Of a DNA stretch of 7,852 nt, positions 1 through 6,565 are shown in pieces (within the stretch, counting starts at the first letter, position 1; each line of letters starts with the position of its first letter). The notes under the pieces were generated by a model. That model did no database searches, was not told the origin of the DNA, and saw only the letters and a program-made list of their open reading frames with translations. Both the position numbers and the translations under genes were made by a program. The stretch lies in assembly GCA_004557315.1 (NCBI GenBank), contig SFEH01000097.1:1-7852 (forward strand), written 5' to 3'. Source of the stretch: Bacteroidales bacterium. Its GTDB lineage: Bacteria > Bacteroidota > Bacteroidia > Bacteroidales > UBA3663.

Positions 1-308
1 CTACCATCCACTTGAAGACCTCTCCGAGCAACATTCTTGTGCTTCAGAACAACATCAACACCGACGTATTCTATCAGGAGCAGATTGAGCGGATTATGTC
101 CTACACACAGCCTACGCCTCCCCCTGGAGGAGGTGGCGGTACGCAGCCTCCAACACCCCCCACCAAGCGCATCCGTCAGGCATCGCTTCAGACGAAGACC
201 AAGCTGCCCATCACCAATGCCGAGGACATTGACCACTATCTCGAAGGTTTGCGTCAGCAACTGCTGAAATTGCTTGTTGACCATGACGGGGTGATGATAA
301 CAAAGTAA
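1..308 (+). CDS. brxC: BrxC-like BREX P-loop protein, C-terminal end (partial)
   Basis: This is the last ~101 codons of a gene that begins before the window; the frame is open from base 3 to a TAA at 306-308. BrxC is the large ATPase of BREX systems and normally lies directly upstream of pglX. The ATPase core is outside the window, so only the tail can be judged. The visible part has a stretch ending in YQEQIERIMSY, then a low-complexity Pro/Gly linker (PTPPPGGGGG followed by further TPP repeats), then a basic segment and a terminal helical motif ITNAEDIDHYLEGLRQQLLK. That terminal pattern resembles the 'i-eediDayle-lR-qL' tails I associate with BrxC. The assignment leans heavily on position, since the downstream genes are clearly PglX and PglZ. 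A different BREX-associated ATPase tail is possible but less likely. Confidence 0.72.
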   Translation, partial: TIHLKTSPSNILVLQNNINTDVFYQEQIERIMSYTQPTPPPGGGGGTQPPTPPTKRIRQASLQTKTKLPITNAEDIDHYLEGLRQQLLKLLVDHDGVMITK

Positions 309-329
309 AAACATAAAAAGCAATTATAT

Positions 330-1046
330 ATGTCACAGATAAGAATATCAGAAGTAAACATTAGTATTTGGAACAAACAACAAGTGCAGTTCCAAGCTAA
401 TCCTGATGTCAATATCATTATGGGCATCAACGGCAGTGGGAAGACCACCTTTCTGAGCAATCTGTATAAGTCGTTGCTTGGAAGTAAGGACACCAAGGAC
501 AATGTGGTTTATCTTCCTTCCATCGACAACATCTCTATGAGGGACAAGCGCAAGACAGCCACCGCCCTTTCGCAGGACTTGGAGTATTTTATATATGACA
601 TGAAGACAGGACCATCGCTGATGAGCCTCCGCATGTCTATGATTGACAGTACCGCTGAACGACAAGCAGAATTGAAAGGCCGTATTGAGACCTTTCAACA
701 GACCGTTAACGAACTGTTTGCCTTGACAGAGAAACGCATTGAGATTGAGGGCAACAAATTCTCTGTTATATCCCAGAACGGAGTCTTGCCTGTAGGCAGT
801 CTCTCTTCGGGAGAGATGCAGGTGCTGCTCATCCTTCTCCGTGTGTTCCTTCTCAACGGACGCGAATCTATCGTACTCATCGACGAGCCGGAAAACTCAT
901 TGGACATTGACTGGCAGTTTGAGCTCATCAACCTGCTTGTGCGTCTCAATCCCAATGCCCAGTACTTCATCACTACCCATTCGCCAGCCCTCTTCGGTGA
1001 AGGTTGGGGCGATAAGGTTTGGTATATGGAACAAATCACAAAGTAA
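330..1046 (+). CDS. ABC/SMC-type AAA ATPase, AriA-like (PARIS-like pair)
   Basis: The product is a 238-residue single-domain ATPase of the AAA_15/AAA_21 (OLD/RecF-like ABC) type. Visible motifs are Walker A GINGSGKTT (residues 32-40), an ABC signature SLSSGEMQ (157-164), Walker B IVLIDEPENS with catalytic D185/E186, and an H-loop TTHSP around H217. All elements for ATP binding and head-to-head dimerisation are present. The ATG at 330 starts 21 bases after the brxC stop, and an AAAAAG stretch upstream may serve as a weak ribosome site. The stop lies 2 bases before the next gene, which encodes a DUF4435/TOPRIM-like protein, so the two are almost certainly co-translated. ATPase plus DUF4435 is the architecture of PARIS (AriA+AriB), in which the ATPase senses a phage anti-restriction protein and holds the nuclease. 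This copy is clearly shorter than the AriA proteins I recall. The ATPase call is firm; the PARIS link is inference. Confidence 0.85.
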   Translation: MSQIRISEVNISIWNKQQVQFQANPDVNIIMGINGSGKTTFLSNLYKSLLGSKDTKDNVVYLPSIDNISMRDKRKTATALSQDLEYFIYDMKTGPSLMSLRMSMIDSTAERQAELKGRIETFQQTVNELFALTEKRIEIEGNKFSVISQNGVLPVGSLSSGEMQVLLILLRVFLLNGRESIVLIDEPENSLDIDWQFELINLLVRLNPNAQYFITTHSPALFGEGWGDKVWYMEQITK

Positions 1047-1048
1047 CA

Positions 1049-1888
1049 ATGGCTATGGATTGGATTCGAAAACAAGCCAGATTATATCAGAACCTTGCCC
1101 GAACAATGCGCTATCAGGCAGTAGTGCATTTAGAGGACAAGGAAGACGAATATTTCTGGGATTATCAGCTGCAGAGCGTCAAGCCTGGCCGTTACCGCTA
1201 TCTGTATTACAGCAAAAGCGATAAGGGTACTGATAGTCGTGGCTGTGAGCAGTGTCTGCGGTTCAGACCCTATCTTACTGACCGCTTCTTCATCTGCATA
1301 GACAGCGACCTTCGTCTGCTTCGAGGTGAACAGGGACTTGTGGCTGCCAACCATATAGCACAGACCTACACCTATTCATGGGAGAACCATTTGTGTGAGT
1401 CTGCCCATTTGAACGAACGAAAAGATAATGCCATACCACACTCTGATTTTGACCTTCAAGCTTTCTTGCACTCTTTCTCCAAGATTGTCTATAAGCCGAT
1501 GCTTTATCTGATTCAGTGTGGTGCCGACAGTTCCACCAACCAATTGTGGAATGTCTCGAAGTTCAATGCCTGCATTCCGCTTCAACCCAGTCGTTCGGAG
1601 TTAGCAGACAATGCTGCAGGCTATCTGGAAAAGGTGGAAGAGAACTTCAACAAGGCTTTAGCAACACTCCCATCCGAGGTGAAGACTGTAGAACCCCTCA
1701 CGGAAGAGAACGCTTATCTTCACATGCAGGGACATCAACTCTATAAGTTGGTGATGCATATCGGTTCCATGCTTTGTGTCGGAACGGGCATTGCCTTTAA
1801 GACCGATGTTCTCGACAAAGGTCTGCATACTAATGGATATGAAGAGATTGAATCATTACAATCTGATTTACAATATATTTTGAAATAA
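1049..1888 (+). CDS. DUF4435 / TOPRIM-like effector, AriB-like
   Basis: The protein has 279 residues from the ATG at 1049, which follows the ATPase stop by 2 bases. A TTG at 1019 would overlap the ATPase and is less likely. It shows DUF4435-like landmarks: an N-terminal strand with acidic VVHLEDKEDEYFW (E29, D33, E34), a hydrophobic strand ending in FICIDSDL (D85-x-D87), and YSWENH (109-114), where families of this type usually carry a 'YsiEN' motif. The early Glu plus a later DxD is the metal-binding arrangement of TOPRIM nucleases. In PARIS, AriB is the DUF4435 effector released from AriA and degrades host tRNA, causing abortive infection; that role is transferred here by architecture only. 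The C-terminal half (about 130-279) is mostly helical and I recognise no motif in it. The coupling to the ATPase and the place inside a BREX operon support a defence role. Confidence 0.72.
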   Translation: MAMDWIRKQARLYQNLARTMRYQAVVHLEDKEDEYFWDYQLQSVKPGRYRYLYYSKSDKGTDSRGCEQCLRFRPYLTDRFFICIDSDLRLLRGEQGLVAANHIAQTYTYSWENHLCESAHLNERKDNAIPHSDFDLQAFLHSFSKIVYKPMLYLIQCGADSSTNQLWNVSKFNACIPLQPSRSELADNAAGYLEKVEENFNKALATLPSEVKTVEPLTEENAYLHMQGHQLYKLVMHIGSMLCVGTGIAFKTDVLDKGLHTNGYEEIESLQSDLQYILK

Positions 1889-1895
1889 TTAGCTA

Positions 1896-1902
1896 TAAGG
1901 AG
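1896..1902 (+). promoter_or_regulatory. Strong Shine-Dalgarno site of pglX
   Basis: TAAGGAG lies 5 bases before the pglX ATG at 1908. It is the only near-consensus ribosome binding site at a gene start in this window and fixes the pglX start. The other genes have weak or no visible sites. Confidence 0.75.
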
Positions 1903-1907
1903 CATAT

Positions 1908-4748
1908 ATGGACACGAATAGGATAAAGCGTTTTGCCACAGAGGCACGCAACAAACTGAAAGAGGGTATCGCTGCCAAGATTCGAACGCTTGGCTTCGAC
2001 AAGAAAGGCAACGTAGCCGAGGAGCATCGCCCGCAGCTCATGCAGGGCGGTACGCACTGGAACGGGCAACTGTTGCCCGAGACCTTCTACCACCAATGGA
2101 CTTCGCTCTACCACCGCATCCAGCAGAAGGGCATCAGCGAGGTGTATGAGGAGGCAGCCTACACCTGGTTCAACCGCCTTTGTGCCATCCGCATCCTGCA
2201 GAAGAACGATCTCTGTGCTCCTGTGCTCGACTATACGGATGCCGCTCGCACCCCTTTCATCGTGGATGAAGCCCGACAGGGTCGCCTCCCTGAGATGAAC
2301 AACGAGATGCGCTCACGCCTGAGCGACCTGCTCGATGACGATACCAAGGTCACTGAGCAGTTTGCTGTGCTCATCAACGCCTGGTGTCATGACAACCCCA
2401 TCATCCATAGTTGCTTCGGTGCGATGGCAGACTATACCGAACTACTTCTGCCTGCCAACATCCTCACCGAGGGTGGCTTTGTGGATATGCTCAACCACAC
2501 CGACTTCATCACCGAAGCCGACTACCATTCACCCGAACTCATCGGCTGGCTCTACCAGTTCTATATCTCCGAGCGTAAGGATGAGGTATTTGCCAAGAAG
2601 GGTAAGTTCGAAGCCGACGAGATTCCTGCCGCCACCCAGATCTTCACGCCCAACTGGATTGTGAAGTACATGGTGCAGAACACCGTAGGTCGCATCTATC
2701 TTGACAACAATCCCTACGAGACGCAACTGCAAAAGAAGTGGCAATACCTTGTGGAGCCTGCCGAAAAGCCATCGACTGACAATATCTTGAAGTTCGATGA
2801 GCTGACCGACCTCCGTGTGGCAGACCTCGCCTGTGGTTCAGGTCATATCCTCAACGAGTGCTTCGACCTGCTCTACGATCTCTATATTGCCGAAGGCTAT
2901 GGCCGTGGCGAAGCCATCGAAAACATCTTCCGTCATAACCTCACGGGTATTGACCTCGACACCCGTGCCAAGCAGCTCGCCACCTTTGCCCTCCTGCTTA
3001 AGGCTTGCCAAAAGGATGCCGCCTTTGCAGATGGACATTGCCTGCCCAATGTGCTTGACATGCCGGAACCCGTGGATTCCCTCAACCGCTTCTTCGGTGT
3101 GTTCATGCACGATATGGGTGCACACAGCCGTACGCTTCTCGAAGCAGTTAAGCTCTGCAACCAATCTCATGACTTGGGCAGCATCATGAAGTTTGACGTC
3201 ACGGAGCAGGACCGCAAAGACCTGTCGTTCTGCATCGAACGTTGGAAACAGGAGCATGAAACCCATGAACTGAACAACGATGCCAACGATGTAGCTATTG
3301 CCAAACTCATCCTGGCTCTTACAGAGAAGTATCATGCCCTCGTGATGAACCCGCCGTATATGGGAGGCGGCAATATGAATGCCACACTCTCCAAGTATGT
3401 CAAAGAGGAATATGAAGAAGGAAAGGCCGACCTCTTCTCCGTCTTCATGCTCTTGGCAATCGACCGTCTGTTGTCCAATGGCAAGTATGGTATGATTAAC
3501 ATGCAGAGCTGGATGTTCCTCTCCTCATTCGAAAAGCTTCGCACCCGTCTGCTGGAAGAAAATTGCATTGACAATATGCTCCACCTTGACCCACGTACAT
3601 TCGATGAACTTTCAGGAGAAGTGGTGCAAAATACAGCCTTCGTCATTACCAATTGCGAGGGCTCCCATGCCGCTGGCTCTTACTATCGTTTGATAGAAGG
3701 AAAGAACTGCGGAGATAAGGAACGTATGTTCCTCGAAGCCCAAGAGAATGGTGGCAAGGCAATTGTAAATTCTAAATTATACATTGTAAATTATAACAAC
3801 GTCTCTCAGCAAGACTTTGAGAAGATTCCGGGATGCCCGATTGGGTATTGGGTGAGTGAGAATAAAATTAAATGCTTTGGAGAAAATAATGAATTGTCAA
3901 ACTTTGGTTCATTAGGAAAAGGACTTGATACTGGTGATAATAATCTTTTTCTACGTTTATGGCATGAAATAAGTAATAAGAATAAATGGTTGCCATGCCA
4001 AAAAGGTGGGACATTTAGAAAATGGTACGGGAATAACTTTTTCGTAATTAATTGGGAAAATGATGGATATGCTATAAGAAATCATAAAGGCTCAAATATC
4101 AGGAACGAAAGGTTTTATCTAAAATCAGGGTTTTCTTGGAGTCGTATTTCATCAAGCAAACCGTCATTTAGGCATTTTAATAAAGGTTTTATCTTCGAAT
4201 CAACAGGTCCCTGTGGTTTTTTTGAAAACGAGTTATCAATCTTAGGTTTTATAAATAGTTGTGTTGCAGCCGATTTGTTATCAACTATTTCTCCTACAAT
4301 GGACTTTCAAAGTGGACATATTTCAAAACTACCTTTTAAATGTAATAATTCATATGTCATAAATGAATTAGTAAAGCAAAATATCTCCATCAGCAAGCAA
4401 GACTGGGACGCCCACGAGACCTCATGGGATTTCGAGAGCAATCCGTTATTGGCAGTAGATACCGATACCTACATCGACAACATCCACCACGAGATAGAGC
4501 GACATGAGAAGGAGACAGGCGAGCACCTTTGCATCGACCCTGCCGCACCCGAGTTGGACAGCTTGGAGTGGCGCATGGAGCAATACAAGCAGAAGTGGGA
4601 GCACCTCTTCATGCAGCTGCACGAGAACGAAGAAGAGCTCAACCGCCAGTTCATCGACATCTACGGCCTCGGGGACGAACTCACTCCCGATGTTCCTCTC
4701 GACGAGATAACCATCCTTCAGCAAGGAGAGGTGACATTCGATTTATAA
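1908..4748 (+). CDS. pglX: BREX-1 adenine-specific DNA methyltransferase PglX, N-terminal 946 residues (C-terminus split off)
   Basis: PglX is the N6-adenine methyltransferase of type 1 BREX. It uses SAM to mark one strand of an asymmetric host sequence and is also needed for phage exclusion. The start MDTNRIKRFATEARNKLKEG is typical of the family. SAM motif I is DLACGSGHIL (306-315) and the catalytic motif IV is NPPY (481-484, within ALVMNPPYMGG); both look intact. A target-recognition region follows at about 619-826, then the conserved ISKQDWDAHETSWDF stretch, a helical segment, and the end GLGDELTPDVPLDEITILQ. Family members are usually ~1200 residues and continue straight into 'ISYAVGCMMGRYSLD'. 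Here a TAA at 4746-4748, inside the first 7-bp AT-rich repeat unit, ends the frame, and that missing part is encoded at 5822-6541 beyond a Fic gene. Whether the two pieces work together is unknown. Confidence 0.92.
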   Translation: MDTNRIKRFATEARNKLKEGIAAKIRTLGFDKKGNVAEEHRPQLMQGGTHWNGQLLPETFYHQWTSLYHRIQQKGISEVYEEAAYTWFNRLCAIRILQKNDLCAPVLDYTDAARTPFIVDEARQGRLPEMNNEMRSRLSDLLDDDTKVTEQFAVLINAWCHDNPIIHSCFGAMADYTELLLPANILTEGGFVDMLNHTDFITEADYHSPELIGWLYQFYISERKDEVFAKKGKFEADEIPAATQIFTPNWIVKYMVQNTVGRIYLDNNPYETQLQKKWQYLVEPAEKPSTDNILKFDELTDLRVADLACGSGHILNECFDLLYDLYIAEGYGRGEAIENIFRHNLTGIDLDTRAKQLATFALLLKACQKDAAFADGHCLPNVLDMPEPVDSLNRFFGVFMHDMGAHSRTLLEAVKLCNQSHDLGSIMKFDVTEQDRKDLSFCIERWKQEHETHELNNDANDVAIAKLILALTEKYHALVMNPPYMGGGNMNATLSKYVKEEYEEGKADLFSVFMLLAIDRLLSNGKYGMINMQSWMFLSSFEKLRTRLLEENCIDNMLHLDPRTFDELSGEVVQNTAFVITNCEGSHAAGSYYRLIEGKNCGDKERMFLEAQENGGKAIVNSKLYIVNYNNVSQQDFEKIPGCPIGYWVSENKIKCFGENNELSNFGSLGKGLDTGDNNLFLRLWHEISNKNKWLPCQKGGTFRKWYGNNFFVINWENDGYAIRNHKGSNIRNERFYLKSGFSWSRISSSKPSFRHFNKGFIFESTGPCGFFENELSILGFINSCVAADLLSTISPTMDFQSGHISKLPFKCNNSYVINELVKQNISISKQDWDAHETSWDFESNPLLAVDTDTYIDNIHHEIERHEKETGEHLCIDPAAPELDSLEWRMEQYKQKWEHLFMQLHENEEELNRQFIDIYGLGDELTPDVPLDEITILQQGEVTFDL
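3761..3795 (+). repeat. Five 7-bp AATTNTA units inside pglX
   Basis: The units are AATTGTA, AATTCTA, AATTATA, CATTGTA and AATTATA, exactly in register over 35 bases. They encode most of the odd stretch AIVNSKLYIVNYNN (residues 618-631), at the border between the normal and AT-rich parts of pglX. Because the unit is 7 bases, gaining or losing one would shift the frame. The units are imperfect copies, which lowers the slippage expected. Confidence 0.8.
3761..4385 (+). other. AT-rich target-recognition island within pglX
   Basis: This part of pglX (residues ~619-826) has base and codon use unlike the rest. By hand count, 4321-4380 has 12 G/C in 60 and 4261-4320 has 23 in 60, against 33 in 60 at 2821-2880. 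Codons such as AAT, ATA, TTA and AAA replace the AAC, ATC, CTC and AAG of the flanks. The composition returns to normal at about 4386, just before the conserved DWD..ETSWDF segment. In PglX this position holds the DNA target-recognition part, so the island looks like a recognition module exchanged by recombination. The reading frame is kept throughout. Confidence 0.7.
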
Positions 4749-4769
4749 TTTATAATTTATTATTTATAA
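4742..4769 (-). repeat. Four 7-bp TTTATAA units at the left edge of the Fic cassette
   Basis: The units are TTTATAA, TTTATAA, TTTATTA and TTTATAA. On the minus strand they read as rotations of AATTATA, so the array is inverted relative to those at 3761 and 5783. The first unit supplies the stop codon that ends the first pglX part. Bases 4741-4757 and 5783-5799 match as inverted repeats at 16 of 17 positions. Confidence 0.8.
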
Positions 4770-4828
4770 TGGTTATAGGGACAGAAGCTCTGATTCGCAT
4801 GAATGACAATATATTCAATAAGGTGTAA
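4769..4828 (+). other. Possible 19-codon leader ORF before the Fic gene
   Basis: An ATG right after the 7-bp repeat array opens MVIGTEALIRMNDNIFNKV and stops 3 bases before the Fic start. It could be a leader peptide, the remnant of a displaced gene, or chance. There is no clear ribosome site in front of it. I do not recognise the peptide. Confidence 0.2.
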
Positions 4829-4831
4829 GCA

Positions 4832-5722
4832 ATGGAAGAAAACAGATATAAACTATCCATACGGTTCTACAAAGATCGCGAAGTGCGTGCAGTGTGGGAT
4901 GAAGAGAAGGGCGGATGGTTCTTCTCCGTGCTCGATGTGATTGGTGCTATCAACGAGCAGGATGACTATGCCAAGACTCGCAACTACTGGAAGTACCTGA
5001 AAACAAAGCTGAAGAAGGAAAACAACGAGTTGGTTAGTGTCACTAACCGGCTGAAACTACTTGCTGCTGATGGGAAACGTTATGCTACCGACACGCTGGA
5101 TGCCAAAGGCATTGCAGAACTTGCCAAGGCAATGCCCAACCAGAAAGCGAAGGCATTCCTCGACTGGCTCACGTATAGCGACAACACCATAGACGGACAA
5201 AGCAGAAAGAAGGCATACGCCCTGTTTGAAAGCCAATTGATTGACTCTATTCCAGAAGGTACCGTAAAAGGGTTGCAACAGATACACAGTTACCTCTTCG
5301 GAGGCCTCTACGACTTTGCCGGACAGATACGCACGAAAAACATCTCAAAAGGAGGATTTACATTCTGCCTTGCACAATATCTGCACGAACAGCTGAAAAT
5401 AATTGAAAACATGCCTGAGAGCAGTATTGATGAGGTATTTGACAAATATGTAGAGATGAATGTGGCGCATCCTTTTATGGAGGGGAACGGTCGAAGTACT
5501 CGCATCTGGCTCGACATGATGCTGAAAGCTAACCATAAATGCTGCATAGACTGGAGCAAGATAAGCAAGAATGATTATCTTGAGGCTATGACTCTCAGTG
5601 TAGCTGATGCGACTCGTATAAAACAGCTGCTTCAAGGAGCATTAACTGACGATATTAATAGCCGCGAGATGTTTATGAAAGGCATTGACTACTCTTATTA
5701 TTACGAACAACTGGATGAATAA
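4832..5722 (+). CDS. Bro-N / Fic fusion protein (probable AMP-transferase)
   Basis: The protein has 296 residues. Residues ~8-115 look like a Bro-N (phage antirepressor-type) domain, with GGWFFSVLDVIGAI and AKAFLDWL, suggesting DNA binding. Residues ~140-296 are a Fic domain: IHSYLFGGLYDFAGQIRT from 151, then the complete active-site loop HPFMEGNGRSTR (213-224) with catalytic H213, E217 and R221. Fic enzymes of this kind transfer AMP to a hydroxyl side chain of a target protein. The C-terminus carries SYYYEQ (288-293), close to the inhibitory motif S/TxxxEG/N of class III Fic proteins such as that of Neisseria; here Q replaces G/N. No separate antitoxin gene is visible, which fits built-in inhibition. 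The ATG at 4832 has only a weak AGGTG upstream. The gene lies between the two halves of pglX, flanked by inverted AT-rich repeats, so it may be a mobile or regulatory insert. The target is unknown. Confidence 0.88.
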   Translation: MEENRYKLSIRFYKDREVRAVWDEEKGGWFFSVLDVIGAINEQDDYAKTRNYWKYLKTKLKKENNELVSVTNRLKLLAADGKRYATDTLDAKGIAELAKAMPNQKAKAFLDWLTYSDNTIDGQSRKKAYALFESQLIDSIPEGTVKGLQQIHSYLFGGLYDFAGQIRTKNISKGGFTFCLAQYLHEQLKIIENMPESSIDEVFDKYVEMNVAHPFMEGNGRSTRIWLDMMLKANHKCCIDWSKISKNDYLEAMTLSVADATRIKQLLQGALTDDINSREMFMKGIDYSYYYEQLDE

Positions 5723-5782
5723 GACAGGTCATCGGAAAATAAGGATTACGGATTTCACTGATTAAACTGAAGAAAGGGAATC

Positions 5783-5817
5783 AATTATAAATTGTAAATT
5801 TTAAATTTTAAATTGAA
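5783..5817 (+). repeat. Four to five 7-bp AATTNTA units at the right edge of the Fic cassette
   Basis: The units are AATTATA, AATTGTA, AATTTTA, AATTTTA and a degenerate AATTGAA, ending 4 bases before the ATG of the second pglX part. They have the same orientation as the array at 3761 and are inverted relative to the one at 4742. The AT-rich stretch could also ease transcription or translation starts for the downstream gene. Confidence 0.8.
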
Positions 5818-5821
5818 TATA

Positions 5822-6541
5822 ATGAAATTAGTTTGGCACGATGACGTGGTGATGAAGCAGTTCATCAGCTATGCCGTAGGTTGCATGATGGGGCGCTACC
5901 GCCTCGACAAGAAGGGCTTGCACATCGCTCACCCTAACCCCACTGCCGAGGAAACGGCTCCCTATATATATAATAATGTGGAGTTTGAGATAGACGAGGA
6001 TGGCATCATCCCCTTGATGCCTAACGACTGCGGCTTCTCCGACAATGCCTCCAACCGCTTTGCCGACTTTGTACGCATTGCCTTGGGGGACGCAAAACAT
6101 GTGGAGAACCTCAACTTCGTGGAGAAGTGCCTTGGCAAGAGCGTGGAGCAATATTTCGTGAAGGACTTCTGGAAGGACCACAAGAAGATGTACCAGAACC
6201 GCCCCATCTACTGGCTCTTCGCCTCGAAGAAGGGAGCCTTCCAGTGCATCGCCTACATGCACCGCATGAATGCCTACACCGCCGAGCGCATCCGTGCGAA
6301 GTACCTTCTACCCTACATCGAGACCCTACAGGCAAGAATCACCGACCTCGACGCTCGCCGCTCCGAGCTCACCACCCGCGAGACAAAGCAACTCCAGCAA
6401 CTCACCAAGACCCTCGAAGAGTGCCAGGAATACCACGAACGTCTGCAGGTAGTTGCCGAGCAAGCCATTGCCTTCGACCTCGACGACGGCGTAGTGGTCA
6501 ACTATGCCAAGTTCGGGGATGTGTTACAGAAGATAAAGTGA
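5822..6541 (+). CDS. pglX: PglX C-terminal domain encoded as a separate ORF
   Basis: This 239-residue protein matches what I recall of the last fifth of PglX. It begins MKLVWHDDVVMKQFISYAVG, whose 'FISYAVGCMMGRYRLDKKGL' stretch in full-length PglX directly follows the 'DELTPDVPLDEIT' region found at the end of the 946-residue part. Later landmarks are NRPIYWLFASKKGAF, a long charged helical or coiled-coil segment (~165-215: LQARITDLDARRSELTTRE and on), and the closing DLDDGVVVNYAKFGDVLQKIK. Together the two parts give 1185 residues, a normal PglX length. It sits in a different frame from the first part (1908 and 5822 differ modulo 3). I chose the ATG at 5822; a TTG at 5813 is in frame but lies within the repeat. 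No clear ribosome site is seen. It may be a free subunit completing PglX, or a dead remnant. Its undamaged length and normal codon use favour selection for function. Confidence 0.85.
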   Translation: MKLVWHDDVVMKQFISYAVGCMMGRYRLDKKGLHIAHPNPTAEETAPYIYNNVEFEIDEDGIIPLMPNDCGFSDNASNRFADFVRIALGDAKHVENLNFVEKCLGKSVEQYFVKDFWKDHKKMYQNRPIYWLFASKKGAFQCIAYMHRMNAYTAERIRAKYLLPYIETLQARITDLDARRSELTTRETKQLQQLTKTLEECQEYHERLQVVAEQAIAFDLDDGVVVNYAKFGDVLQKIK

Positions 6542-6565
6542 TATCGATTAAGAAAAAAGAATAAT

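Noticed and set aside
1019..1048. TTG start at 1019 for the DUF4435-like gene
   Set aside because: It would overlap the ATPase end by 28 bases with no ribosome site; the ATG at 1049 just after the ATPase stop is the simpler choice.
2838..3335. Long minus-strand ORF (165 codons) opposite pglX
   Set aside because: It lies wholly inside the conserved methyltransferase region, has no recognisable protein features and is explained by the codon bias of the + strand gene.
4742..4770. Slippage in the TTTATAA array restoring a single pglX reading frame
   Set aside because: The in-frame TAA lies in the first unit, so adding or losing later units does not remove it, and the C-terminal part is separated by the whole Fic gene.
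4741..5821. Insertion sequence or transposon carrying the Fic gene
   Set aside because: No transposase or integrase is encoded, and the only terminal symmetry is AT-rich low-complexity repeat; a passenger cassette remains possible but a self-mobile element is not supported.
5828..6262. Minus-strand ORF of 144 codons opposite the PglX C-terminal part
   Set aside because: The + strand protein matches PglX; the minus-strand translation is low in recognisable motifs and is a shadow.
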